8,094 nucleotides of DNA from Thermoanaerobacter sp049701115 (GCF_049701115.1 NZ_JBNATX010000056.1:1-8094); one strand, 5' to 3'; shown: positions 1-6,939, counted from the first letter of the stretch. The notes: generated by a model not told the origin, from the sequence alone. Translations and numbers: made by a program.

Positions 1-10
1 AAAAATTATT

Positions 11-17
11 AGGAGGT
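11..17 (+). promoter_or_regulatory. Ribosome-binding site of the GH20 gene
   Basis: AGGAGGT lies 6 nt before ATG 24 and supports that start. Only ten further bases precede it, so the window does not show whether this gene has its own promoter or is the tail of an operon that begins upstream. Confidence 0.85.
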
Positions 18-23
18 ACGTTT

Positions 24-1745
24 ATGTGGGATAAAGTATTTATTGTTCCAGAACCTAAAAGATTTGTTTTTAATGGCAATTGGTTCTCGTTTGATGGTTT
101 TAATAATTTACCTGAATTTTTTAGAAAAGAGTTTGACATCCCTCAAGGTAGTTGGGTTATTAAGAAGATAGATAGAGAAGGCACGGGTTTAAAAATAAAA
201 GAAGGAGAGGTAGAGATTTGGGGGGAGGAGAAGGTCTCTTATGCTACAATTATACAGATTGTAATGCAGACAAAAAATCGCCTTCCAGAAATAGAGATAG
301 AAGAGGAGTTTCATTTTCCATTTAGAGGGTATCATTTGGATATTGCTAGAGGTGGAGTGCCCAATTTAGATATTTTTAAAAAGATTTTAAGATGGTTGTT
401 TTTACTGAAATACAACTATTTTGGTATTTATTTCGAAGACCTTTTTCCGTGGGATAAATACCCTCAGATTGGAAAATTGAGAGGTAGATTGTCAAGAGAA
501 GAATTAAAAGAAATAATATCTTATGGGGAGAATTTGGGCATAGAAGTTTTTCCTTCTCTTGAGCTTTGCGGCCATATGGAAAATATATTATCTCTTCCTG
601 AGTTTACAAGGTTTAGTGAATGGCACAGACCCCAGGAAGGCACCATTAATGTTTCTGATGAAGAGGCGAGGGAGTTTACATATGACCTTTTAAGAGAAGT
701 TGTAGAATTTTTCCCATCAGAGCACATTCACATTGGAGGAGATGAGACATGGGCCCTTGGGAGGGGTAAAAGTCTTGACAAAACAAATGCCTTCAAGGGA
801 CCAGAGCTTTTTGAACTTCATCACAGGAATTTAATCAACTTAGTCAAGGAGAAAGGGAAAACCCCTGTAGTTTGGGGAGATATGATGACAGGGATGTATT
901 TAAGGCCTGAGGAAAAGGAAAAATGGAAGGTGGTACTTGAAAGTGAAATATGGGATGATGTAATTATTGCTAACTGGGATTACACAAACCTTTCTGAGGA
1001 GCACTTCCGCGAAAAAATAAATCTTTTTGGGAAAAGGAAAGAAAAGCAAATAGTATGTCCTGGTTTTTCTAACTGGGGAAGATTTTATCCAACTTTTGAC
1101 ATAGCCCTGACTAACATAAAGAATTTTTTGAAAGCGGCAAGAGAAGAAGGAGTGAAAGGATTCTTAGTTACTTCATGGGGAGATGACGGAGCAGAAGCCC
1201 TTTACAGCTTTTTAGATCCTTTGATATTTGCAAATATGGAAATTGCAGAAGGGAATGGGAATTGGGAAGAAAAGTGGATTGCGCTTTCTGGAGAAAGGCA
1301 TGAAGTGCTAGAGGTAAGAAAATTATTTGGAAATGACCTCTTTTCAATGACAATTAAGCATGTATTTTTAGGAACACCTACTTTTAGATATCATTCAGAA
1401 GTCTTGAAAGGTCAAAAAGAGAGAGAAAGTACGGGTGATATGTGGATGGATTACTATTTTGGGTTTTTAGAAAAGCTTAAAGATACCAAGACTCTTTTAA
1501 AGGAATATGAAAAAATATTGGAAAAAGTTACCAATATGACACTGCCAGAGGATTTAGAAATGATAAGGGATATGTTAAGAATTGGAATAAAAAGGCTAAG
1601 AGGGGAACTCAATTTTTCTGATTTTGTTGAATTTGGAAATAGATATGCAAGGCTTTGGCTTTCTGAGAGGAAAAAAGAGAATTTAGAAGTTGTAATTGCA
1701 AAAATTTATGGAGCTGCTGGAAGGGCTGACTTGAAGGTTTTCTAA
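24..1745 (+). CDS. GH20-type beta-N-acetylhexosaminidase-like glycoside hydrolase, cytoplasmic
   Basis: Predicted retaining exo-hydrolase of terminal beta-linked GlcNAc/GalNAc. In GH20 enzymes the substrate acetamido group is the nucleophile, an Asp orients it and the next Glu is the acid/base. Here that pair is D240-E241 in a GGDET motif. The (beta/alpha)8 domain starts near residue 97; R101 in RGYHLD is the likely sugar-hydroxyl-binding Arg, and W284, W318 and W385 are candidate acetamido-pocket or stacking Trp residues. Residues 1-95 form a short N-terminal domain, and residues about 410-573 look like a helical C-terminal extension. There is no signal peptide or membrane segment, so the substrate should be a short imported sugar. 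The usual W-x-E motif late in the barrel reads W385-G-D387-D388, a departure from typical hexosaminidases. The start is set by AGGAGGT, 6 nt before ATG 24. Family is fairly sure; exact substrate is unknown. Confidence 0.85.
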   Translation: MWDKVFIVPEPKRFVFNGNWFSFDGFNNLPEFFRKEFDIPQGSWVIKKIDREGTGLKIKEGEVEIWGEEKVSYATIIQIVMQTKNRLPEIEIEEEFHFPFRGYHLDIARGGVPNLDIFKKILRWLFLLKYNYFGIYFEDLFPWDKYPQIGKLRGRLSREELKEIISYGENLGIEVFPSLELCGHMENILSLPEFTRFSEWHRPQEGTINVSDEEAREFTYDLLREVVEFFPSEHIHIGGDETWALGRGKSLDKTNAFKGPELFELHHRNLINLVKEKGKTPVVWGDMMTGMYLRPEEKEKWKVVLESEIWDDVIIANWDYTNLSEEHFREKINLFGKRKEKQIVCPGFSNWGRFYPTFDIALTNIKNFLKAAREEGVKGFLVTSWGDDGAEALYSFLDPLIFANMEIAEGNGNWEEKWIALSGERHEVLEVRKLFGNDLFSMTIKHVFLGTPTFRYHSEVLKGQKERESTGDMWMDYYFGFLEKLKDTKTLLKEYEKILEKVTNMTLPEDLEMIRDMLRIGIKRLRGELNFSDFVEFGNRYARLWLSERKKENLEVVIAKIYGAAGRADLKVF

Positions 1746-1762
1746 AAATTTTTCACAGATTA

Positions 1763-1791
1763 GAAGGAATTTTTGAGTATGTGTCGAATAT
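1763..1791 (+). promoter_or_regulatory. Sigma-H-like promoter (overlapping a 0A-box-like core) upstream of galT
   Basis: The -35-like element GAAGGAATT (1763-1771) and the -10-like element GTCGAATAT (1783-1791) are separated by 11 nt. This fits the Bacillus sigma-H consensus RnAGGAWWW - 11/12 nt - RnnGAATWW. The -10 side also contains TGTCGAA (1782-1788), which is the core of the Spo0A box, and TATAAT (1789-1794), which has no matching sigma-A -35. The element lies just downstream of the GH20 stop and about 180 nt before the galT start. It is the best promoter candidate in the gap, because no sigma-A promoter with good spacing was found. A near copy occurs at 7900-7928. Recognition is by consensus only; in a thermophilic clostridium the same sequence might be read by another factor. 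Confidence 0.5.
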
Positions 1792-1817
1792 AATAAAAAA
1801 GAGGTTAATTAAAATAA
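1763..1817 (+). repeat. Copy A of a ~55-bp promoter-containing repeat (partner at 7900-7953)
   Basis: Aligned without gaps, 1763-1792 and 7900-7929 agree at 25 of 30 positions by eye. After eight divergent bases, similarity resumes with GAGGTTAATTAAAATAA here against GAGTTAGTTAAAATAA at 7938-7953, needing one single-base gap. Both copies lie in intergenic DNA in the same orientation. The conservation extends beyond the promoter hexamers, so either a downstream operator is shared or this is a dispersed intergenic repeat. Confidence 0.5.
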
Positions 1818-1828
1818 TAAATAAACCT
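1802..1828 (+). promoter_or_regulatory. Imperfect AT-rich palindrome, candidate operator
   Basis: AGGTT (1802-1806) pairs with AACCT (1824-1828), and ATT (1808-1810) pairs with AAT (1820-1822) across one mismatch, giving a 27-bp imperfect dyad centred at 1815. It begins about 12 nt downstream of the sigma-H-like -10, where a repressor could block elongation or initiation. Its left half, TTAATTAAAA, recurs at 1934-1943 inside a second dyad and, as TTAGTTAAAA, at 7941-7950. A ROK regulator encoded in the operon would be the natural ligand, but this is inference, and AT-rich sequence makes weak dyads common. Confidence 0.3.
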
Positions 1829-1853
1829 TTCACATAAAACAAAATTTATTGAG

Positions 1854-1912
1854 GGTATGTTGTGGTGCATTAGAAGTTACGTTTTTATTGTAACTGCTAT
1901 TGTTGACATACC
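1854..1912 (+). promoter_or_regulatory. Long imperfect hairpin / dyad in the galT leader
   Basis: The outer arms GGTATGT (1854-1860) and ACATACC (1906-1912) are exact reverse complements. Inside them AGTTAC (1875-1880) pairs with GTAACT (1890-1895) around a 9-nt loop. Between the two, TAG (1871-1873) pairs with CTA (1897-1899), and GCA (1867-1869) pairs with TGT (1901-1903) using one G-U. That gives about 19 pairs in one 59-nt structure, with two 1x1 mismatches and one asymmetric internal loop. It ends 60 nt before the galT start and is followed by a T-rich stretch (1915-1927) interrupted by other bases. It could be a leader RNA structure, a weak attenuator, or an operator (the inner 21-bp dyad). 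The sequence alone does not decide. Confidence 0.4.
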
Positions 1913-1929
1913 ATGTGTTTTTCTTTTGA

Positions 1930-1958
1930 AGACTTAATTAAAAAATATAATAAAGTCT
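1930..1958 (+). promoter_or_regulatory. 29-bp imperfect palindrome just upstream of the galT ribosome-binding site
   Basis: AGACTT (1930-1935) is the exact reverse complement of AAGTCT (1953-1958), and ATTA (1937-1940) pairs with TAAT (1948-1951). The dyad is centred at 1944. It contains a TATAAT (1946-1951) that could serve as a -10, but no good -35 lies 16-18 nt upstream. The left half resembles the candidate operator at 1802-1828 (TTAATTAAAA in both). It ends 2 nt before the galT Shine-Dalgarno site, so protein binding or RNA folding here could affect galT expression. Confidence 0.35.
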
Positions 1959-1960
1959 GT

Positions 1961-1966
1961 GAGGGA
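1961..1966 (+). promoter_or_regulatory. Ribosome-binding site that fixes the galT start
   Basis: GAGGGA lies 6 nt before ATG 1973. The in-frame ATG at 1913 has no purine-rich site upstream, only pyrimidine-mixed sequence from the right arm of the leader hairpin. The start at 1973 is therefore preferred. It also removes a 20-residue N-terminal extension that does not look like the family's usual beginning. Confidence 0.75.
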
Positions 1967-1972
1967 AAGAAA

Positions 1973-3532
1973 ATGACTCAAAAAGATGCAGCATTTCACA
2001 TTGAAAGGCTTTTAAATTTTGCACTTAAAAAAGGATTGATAGAGGAGTTAGATGTGATTCCAAGCCGCAACGCACTTATGGACCTGTTCAAAATAGAAAA
2101 GCCCTATGAGGGTGAAGTTCCTGAGGAGGAATTAGACACCCCCTCTCCTATTTTAAATAAATTGCTAGACTATGCGGCAGAGGTAGGTCTTATTGAAAAC
2201 ACTGTTACCTATAGAGATTTAATGGATGCAAGAATTATGGGGCTTTTAATGCCAAGAGAATCAGAAGTTGTAAGAAAATTCAATGAAATTGCATCAAAAG
2301 ATGGGATTGAAAAAGCTACAGAATATTTCTATGAGCTTTCTAAAGCTTCTAATTATATACGCATGGACAGGACTTCACAGAATTTATACTGGCGCACTCC
2401 CACTGAATATGGGGCTTTAGAGATTACAATAAATCTTTCAAAGCCGGAAAAAGACCCAAAAGAGATAGAGAAAGCCAAGAAAATTCCCCAATCAGGATAT
2501 CCAAAGTGCCTTCTGTGCATTGAAAATGTTGGCTTTGCAGGAAATTTAAATCATCCAGCAAGGCAAAATTTAAGGATAATACCCGTAAAAGTTGCGGGAG
2601 AGCAATGGTATTTCCAGTATTCACCTTATGTCTACTACAATGAGCACTGCATCCTCATACACGAAGAGCATATACCTATGAAAATTTCAGAAAAAACTTT
2701 TGTGAGGCTTTTTGACTTTATTGAGCAGTTTCCTCATTATTTTATGGGTTCTAATGCGGATTTGCCAATTGTAGGCGGGTCAATTTTAGTCCATGAGCAT
2801 TTTCAAGGGGGAAGGCATACCTTTCCAATGGAGGAAGCGCCTATAGAGGAATATTTTATACATCCTAAATATAAAGAAGTAAAAGCAGGGATATTAAAAT
2901 GGCCCATGTCAGTTATTCGTATATCAAGTAAAGATAGAGAAAAACTGACAAAGCTTTCTTCCCATATATTGAATGTGTGGAAGGGCTACAGTGATGAATC
3001 TGTAGATGTACTGGCATACTCAGAAAAGGATGGGAAGATTGTCCCTCACAATACAATCACACCAATTGCCAGATTCAATAAAGAAGGAGAATATGAAATT
3101 GACTTGGTCCTAAGAAATAACAGGACAACTGATAAATACCCTTGCGGAATTTTTCACCCTCATGAGGAACTTCATCATATAAAGAAAGAAAATATTGGCC
3201 TCATAGAAGTCATGGGGCTGGCAGTTTTACCAGGAAGGTTGAAATTTGAATTGGAGGGAATTAGAAAAATTTTAACTGGGAAAGAGAAGTTGAATAAAGA
3301 TATGTATAATGAAAATCATCCATTGTACAAACACCTTCATTGGATTGAAGAATTGATTGTCAAATATGGGACTCATTGCACTGAAGAGGAAGCGGAAAAT
3401 TATATAAAACAGGAAGTTGGGAATAAATTTTTGAAGGTTTTATTAGATGCAGGAGTTTTTAAAAGAGATGAAAAAGGCAAAAAAGCCTTTGAAAAATTTA
3501 TGGAAACAGCAGGATTTAAAAAATTATCATGA
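1973..3532 (+). CDS. galT: Galactose-1-phosphate uridylyltransferase, class II (Firmicutes type)
   Basis: Second step of the Leloir pathway: galactose 1-phosphate plus UDP-glucose gives UDP-galactose plus glucose 1-phosphate, in the cytoplasm. At 519 residues from ATG 1973 it matches the longer class II enzymes, not the roughly 350-residue E. coli type. H274-E-H276-F-Q278 is the H-x-H-x-Q signature, and by analogy to the E. coli enzyme H276 is the uridylylated histidine. C179-x-x-C182 in YPKCLLC is the likely metal-binding pair. The N-terminus (HIERLLNFALKKGLI) and the central region around residues 200-280 are recognisable as the family. An upstream in-frame ATG at 1913 would add 20 residues but has no ribosome-binding site. 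It is the first gene of the galT-galK-galE-ROK cluster, with a structured, palindrome-rich leader. galK begins 13 nt after its stop. Confidence 0.95.
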   Translation: MTQKDAAFHIERLLNFALKKGLIEELDVIPSRNALMDLFKIEKPYEGEVPEEELDTPSPILNKLLDYAAEVGLIENTVTYRDLMDARIMGLLMPRESEVVRKFNEIASKDGIEKATEYFYELSKASNYIRMDRTSQNLYWRTPTEYGALEITINLSKPEKDPKEIEKAKKIPQSGYPKCLLCIENVGFAGNLNHPARQNLRIIPVKVAGEQWYFQYSPYVYYNEHCILIHEEHIPMKISEKTFVRLFDFIEQFPHYFMGSNADLPIVGGSILVHEHFQGGRHTFPMEEAPIEEYFIHPKYKEVKAGILKWPMSVIRISSKDREKLTKLSSHILNVWKGYSDESVDVLAYSEKDGKIVPHNTITPIARFNKEGEYEIDLVLRNNRTTDKYPCGIFHPHEELHHIKKENIGLIEVMGLAVLPGRLKFELEGIRKILTGKEKLNKDMYNENHPLYKHLHWIEELIVKYGTHCTEEEAENYIKQEVGNKFLKVLLDAGVFKRDEKGKKAFEKFMETAGFKKLS

Positions 3533-3545
3533 AAGGAGACGAAAG

Positions 3546-4718
3546 ATGGAAATAGCAGTGGTAGAAGCTTTGGAAAAGTTTTATGGCAAGAATGATAGAG
3601 AAATAAGGCTTTTTTACTCGCCGGGAAGGGTAAATCTAATCGGAGAGCACATAGATTACAATGGAGGCTATGTATTTCCATGTGCTCTTGATTTTGGAAC
3701 TTATGCTGCGATAAGAAAAAGAGATGACAAAAAAGTATTTATGGCTTCATTAAATTTTGATTTAAAGGTAGAGGTGGATTTGGACTCGATTTTTTACGAT
3801 AAAGAGCATGACTGGGCAAATTATCCTAAAGGGGTATTAAAGATATTGCAGGAAGAAGGGTATGAATTTTCCGGGTTTGAAATTGTATTTGGGGGTAATA
3901 TCCCGGTGGGTGCAGGCCTTTCCTCGTCAGCTTCAATAGAAATGGTTACAGCTGTTGCAGTCAACGAAGTTTTCAATTTAAATATTGACAAGATAAATCT
4001 TGTAAAGCTTTGTCAGAGGGCAGAAAATACGTTTGTGGGGGTAAACTGTGGTATAATGGACCAATTTGCCGTTGGGATGGGCAAAAAAGGCCATGCAATC
4101 CTCTTGAAAAGTGATACTTTGGAATACTCGTATGTGCCCTTAAATCTTGAAGGCTACAAAATTTTGATTTCAAATACAAATAAAAAAAGAGGACTAATAG
4201 ATTCAAAATACAATGAAAGAAGAAGTGAATGTGAGAAGGCTCTTACTTATCTCAAGAAAGCTTTGCCTGTAAAAAATTTATCTGAAGTTACAGTTGAACA
4301 GTTTGAGGAATATAAGTATTTGATACCTGATGAAGTATTGAGAAAAAGGGCAAGGCATGTCATAACAGAGAATAAAAGAGTTTTAGATGCAGTAGCTGCC
4401 TTAAATGATAATGATATAGTCAAATTTGGTAAATTGATGATAGAGTCGCATAATTCTTTAAGAAATGACTTTGAAGTTACAGGGAAAGAACTGGACACAC
4501 TGGTAGAAGAAGCGCTAAAATTAAAGGGAGTAGTGGGCTCTCGAATGACTGGAGCAGGATTTGGAGGGTGCACAGTAAGCATTGTAAAAGAGGACGCAGT
4601 GGAAGAATTCATAGAGGTAGTGACACGCAATTACACGCAGAAAATAGGATATGCTCCAACAGTCTATGTCACAGGAGTAGGTGAGGGGGCAGGAGAAGTT
4701 GAATATTTGAGGAGGTAA
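3546..4718 (+). CDS. galK: Galactokinase
   Basis: Phosphorylates alpha-D-galactose with ATP to galactose 1-phosphate, the entry step of the Leloir pathway. It is a 390-residue GHMP-family kinase of normal length. The galactokinase signature GRVNLIGEHIDYN covers residues 27-39, with R28, E34, H35 and D37 as expected catalytic or sugar-binding residues. The ATP-binding GHMP motif is PVGAGLSSSAS (120-130). D172 in GIMDQF is the likely catalytic base. The C-terminal GHMP motif is GSRMTGAGFGGC (331-342). The start is set by AGGAG (3534-3538), 7 nt before ATG 3546. The frame stays open further upstream to an ATG at 3447, but that would overlap galT by 86 nt, lacks family similarity and is rejected. 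The last codons of this gene contain the galE ribosome-binding site, so translation of the two genes is probably coupled. Confidence 0.97.
   Translation: MEIAVVEALEKFYGKNDREIRLFYSPGRVNLIGEHIDYNGGYVFPCALDFGTYAAIRKRDDKKVFMASLNFDLKVEVDLDSIFYDKEHDWANYPKGVLKILQEEGYEFSGFEIVFGGNIPVGAGLSSSASIEMVTAVAVNEVFNLNIDKINLVKLCQRAENTFVGVNCGIMDQFAVGMGKKGHAILLKSDTLEYSYVPLNLEGYKILISNTNKKRGLIDSKYNERRSECEKALTYLKKALPVKNLSEVTVEQFEEYKYLIPDEVLRKRARHVITENKRVLDAVAALNDNDIVKFGKLMIESHNSLRNDFEVTGKELDTLVEEALKLKGVVGSRMTGAGFGGCTVSIVKEDAVEEFIEVVTRNYTQKIGYAPTVYVTGVGEGAGEVEYLRR
4710..4716 (+). promoter_or_regulatory. galE ribosome-binding site embedded in the end of galK
   Basis: AGGAGGT overlaps the last two sense codons and the first base of the TAA stop of galK, 6 nt before the galE ATG at 4723. 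Ribosomes finishing galK would sit on this site, which points to translational coupling of the two enzymes. Confidence 0.85.
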
Positions 4719-4722
4719 TGAA

Positions 4723-5712
4723 ATGGCGATTCTGGTTTGTGGTGGAGCAGGTTATATTGGAAGTCATGCAGTTTACTCTTTATTAAAAAGGAATGAGAAA
4801 GTAGTTGTGGTAGACAACCTTGCCACAGGGCACAGTGAATCTGTTTTAGGAGGAAAATTATACATAGGAGATTTAGGGGATGAAGATTTTTTAGACAAAG
4901 TTTTTTCAGAAAATGATATTGAGGCTGTGATGCACTTTGCAGCTTCTTCACTTGTTGGAGAAAGTGTTGAAAATCCGTTTAAGTACTATGAGAACAATGT
5001 ATGCGGGACTTTATCTCTTCTAAAGGCCATGAAAAAACATGGTGTCAAAAAAATTGTTTTTTCTTCAACTGCAGCAGTGTACGGAGAACCTGAGAGAATT
5101 CCTATAAAGGAAGAGGACAAAACTGAACCCACGAATCCTTACGGAGAGACGAAGCTTGCTATTGAAAAAATGTTAAAATGGGCGGATGCTGCATATGGGA
5201 TTAAGTACGTGGCGCTTCGTTACTTTAATGTTGCGGGAGCTCTTGAAACAGGTGAAATTGGAGAAGACCATTCTCCTGAGACACATCTTATTCCCATTGT
5301 GCTTCAAGTCGCTCTGGGGAAAAGAGATAAAGTAATGATTTATGGAGATGACTACCCTACAAAAGACGGCACACCTATAAGAGATTATATACATGTTATG
5401 GATTTAGTAGATGCACATATTTTGGCTTTGGAGAAATTAAGAAAAGAAAATAAAAGCGATGTTTACAACCTAGGTAATGGGGAAGGCTTTACTGTAAAAG
5501 AAGTCATAGAGGTTGCAAGAAAAGTGACGGGACATCCTATTCCAGCAGAAGTTACAGGAAGGCGTCCAGGAGATCCCGCAGTTTTAGTTGCATCTTCCGA
5601 AAAAGCGATGAAAGATCTTGGGTGGAGGCCTAAATATGCTTCTTTAGAAGGGATAATTGAAAGTGCCTGGATGTGGCATAAAAACCATCCAAATGGCTTT
5701 AGAAGGGATTGA
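4723..5712 (+). CDS. galE: UDP-glucose 4-epimerase
   Basis: Interconverts UDP-galactose and UDP-glucose using bound NAD. This closes the Leloir cycle and also supplies UDP-galactose for envelope polysaccharides. It is 329 residues, the usual length for this extended short-chain dehydrogenase/reductase. The Rossmann motif G7-x-x-G10-x-x-G13 opens the protein, and D31 after the second strand is the expected NAD ribose ligand. The catalytic triad is T116 (in FSSTAAVYG), Y140 and K144 (Y-G-E-T-K). RYFNVAGA (166-173) and GRRPGDPA (279-286) are conserved substrate-binding stretches. The start lies only 4 nt after the galK stop. The stop at 5712 is followed almost at once by the regulator gene. Function is secure; whether it also accepts N-acetylated sugars, which would suit the nearby GH20 gene, cannot be read from the sequence. 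Confidence 0.96.
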   Translation: MAILVCGGAGYIGSHAVYSLLKRNEKVVVVDNLATGHSESVLGGKLYIGDLGDEDFLDKVFSENDIEAVMHFAASSLVGESVENPFKYYENNVCGTLSLLKAMKKHGVKKIVFSSTAAVYGEPERIPIKEEDKTEPTNPYGETKLAIEKMLKWADAAYGIKYVALRYFNVAGALETGEIGEDHSPETHLIPIVLQVALGKRDKVMIYGDDYPTKDGTPIRDYIHVMDLVDAHILALEKLRKENKSDVYNLGNGEGFTVKEVIEVARKVTGHPIPAEVTGRRPGDPAVLVASSEKAMKDLGWRPKYASLEGIIESAWMWHKNHPNGFRRD

Positions 5713-5726
5713 AGGAAGGGATGGAA

Positions 5727-6917
5727 ATGGAAAATTTAATACCAGTAAGTTACAAGCTACTAAAAGGAATGAATGAGTCTGTTATTTTAAACATCATACG
5801 AAAAATGGGGCCGATTTCACGGGCAGATATTGCAAAGGAGACTAATTTAACTCCTCCAACTGTTACAAATATTGTAAATAAACTTCTGGCAGATAATGTG
5901 GTTATAGAGTACAAGGTTGGAGAATCCAGTGGTGGAAGGCCTCCAATACTTATCAAATTAAACCCGGATTTCATGAATATTATTGTGGTCCACATAAGCA
6001 CTTACACTTTGCACCAGTATACTCTTGATGCGGAGCTTAACACAAAGAAGAGCGAAAAACACTCAATAAAAGGGCTAAAAAAAGAAGAAGTCTTAGATTT
6101 ACTATTGTCTACATTAGAGAAAGCGATAAAAGAAGCGCCTCAAAATGTTTCAGGGATAGGGATTGTGGTAAGAGGCCCTGTAAAGATGAAAGAGGGTATA
6201 TCAGTTTTTGCACCCAATATAGGTTGGAGAAATATGCCATTAAAGTCAATTGTAGAAGAGAAATTTGGAATACCTACCTATATTGTGAATGACGTGAGAG
6301 CAATGGCTTTAGGGGAATTTCATATGGGGAAGGCAAAAGATGTGGAGAACATGATATTTTTAAAGGTTGGCTATGGAATAGGTTCTGCAATTCTCATAAA
6401 TGGCAGGATATACACTGGCGCCAGTGACAGTGCAGGTGAAATAGGGCATACGACAATTGATGTAGCAGGGCCTCAGTGCAGCTGCGGCAATTATGGCTGC
6501 TTTGAAGCTTTGGCCTCTGAAAAGGCATTGGTCAATTTTGTTGTAAAAGCTATCAAAGAAGGAACGGATTCCATTGTGTATCAAATGGCAGAGGGGATGC
6601 TGGACAGTGTTACTCCTGAAATGATATATGAGGCTGCCAAATTAAATGATGACCTGGCTGTATCTACATTGAGGACAATAGGGAGATACTTGGGCATAGG
6701 CATAGCAAATATAATAAATACGTTTAACCCTGAATTAATACTTATAGGAGGTGGAATTGTACAGGGGCGAGAATTCTTTGAAGACATAATGAGAGAAACA
6801 GCCCAAAAGAGGGCTTTTGAAAGTGCTTTTAATGCGTGTTCTATAGCTTTTTCTGAGCTTGGGCCCAATGCTACGCTAATAGGAGCTGCTAATCTTGTGA
6901 TGGACGAAGTACTATGA
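5727..6917 (+). CDS. ROK-family transcriptional regulator, likely repressor of the gal operon
   Basis: NagC/XylR-type protein: DNA-binding domain followed by a ROK sugar-binding domain, 396 residues. A winged helix-turn-helix spans about residues 25-62 (SRADIAKETNLTPPTVTNIV is the core), with a GRPP wing at 70-73. The ROK zinc site is intact: H241, C251, C253 and C258 in a GH-x9-CxCGxxGC pattern. N188-D189, E238 and E260 are probable sugar contacts. The DxGGT phosphate-binding motif of ROK kinases is replaced near residues 89-94 by HISTYT, so kinase activity is unlikely. A sugar-responsive repressor is inferred, with galactose or a Leloir intermediate as the likely ligand from context. Start choice: AAGGAAGGG (5712-5720) fits ATG 5727 with 6 nt of spacing. 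ATG 5721 adds two residues, and a TTG at 5709 overlapping the galE stop is also possible. Confidence 0.88.
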   Translation: MENLIPVSYKLLKGMNESVILNIIRKMGPISRADIAKETNLTPPTVTNIVNKLLADNVVIEYKVGESSGGRPPILIKLNPDFMNIIVVHISTYTLHQYTLDAELNTKKSEKHSIKGLKKEEVLDLLLSTLEKAIKEAPQNVSGIGIVVRGPVKMKEGISVFAPNIGWRNMPLKSIVEEKFGIPTYIVNDVRAMALGEFHMGKAKDVENMIFLKVGYGIGSAILINGRIYTGASDSAGEIGHTTIDVAGPQCSCGNYGCFEALASEKALVNFVVKAIKEGTDSIVYQMAEGMLDSVTPEMIYEAAKLNDDLAVSTLRTIGRYLGIGIANIINTFNPELILIGGGIVQGREFFEDIMRETAQKRAFESAFNACSIAFSELGPNATLIGAANLVMDEVL

Positions 6918-6932
6918 AAGCACTATAACAGG

Positions 6933-6939
6933 AAGGAGG
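6933..6939 (+). promoter_or_regulatory. Strong ribosome-binding site of the DUF4380-like gene
   Basis: AAGGAGG lies 6 nt before ATG 6946, within a longer purine run. The 28-nt gap after the regulator gene holds no recognisable terminator or promoter, so the downstream gene is probably co-transcribed with the gal genes. Confidence 0.8.

Noticed and set aside
1903..1908. Perfect TTGACA as a sigma-A -35 for galT
   Set aside because: No -10-like hexamer lies 16-18 nt downstream (the sequence there is TTTTGAAG). It also forms part of the right arm of the leader hairpin.
1746..1972. tRNA, CRISPR array, insertion sequence or known riboswitch in the intergenic regions
   Set aside because: No cloverleaf, regular repeat-spacer pattern, transposase fragment or recognised riboswitch core was seen here or in 7852-8094.
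3447..3545. Upstream in-frame ATG that would extend galactokinase by 33 residues
   Set aside because: It lies inside galT and the extension is unlike galactokinase N-termini. ATG 3546 has a good ribosome-binding site and gives the normal family length.
4247..4630. 127-codon open frame on the minus strand
   Set aside because: It lies wholly within galK, which is certain on the + strand, and its translation is low-complexity Ser/Thr/Phe-rich. Other minus-strand frames (for example 3400-3681, 4664-4951, 6581-6868) are the same kind of shadow.
5727..6917. Glucokinase or another sugar kinase of the ROK family
   Set aside because: It has an N-terminal helix-turn-helix domain and lacks the DxGGT phosphate-binding motif, so it fits a regulator.
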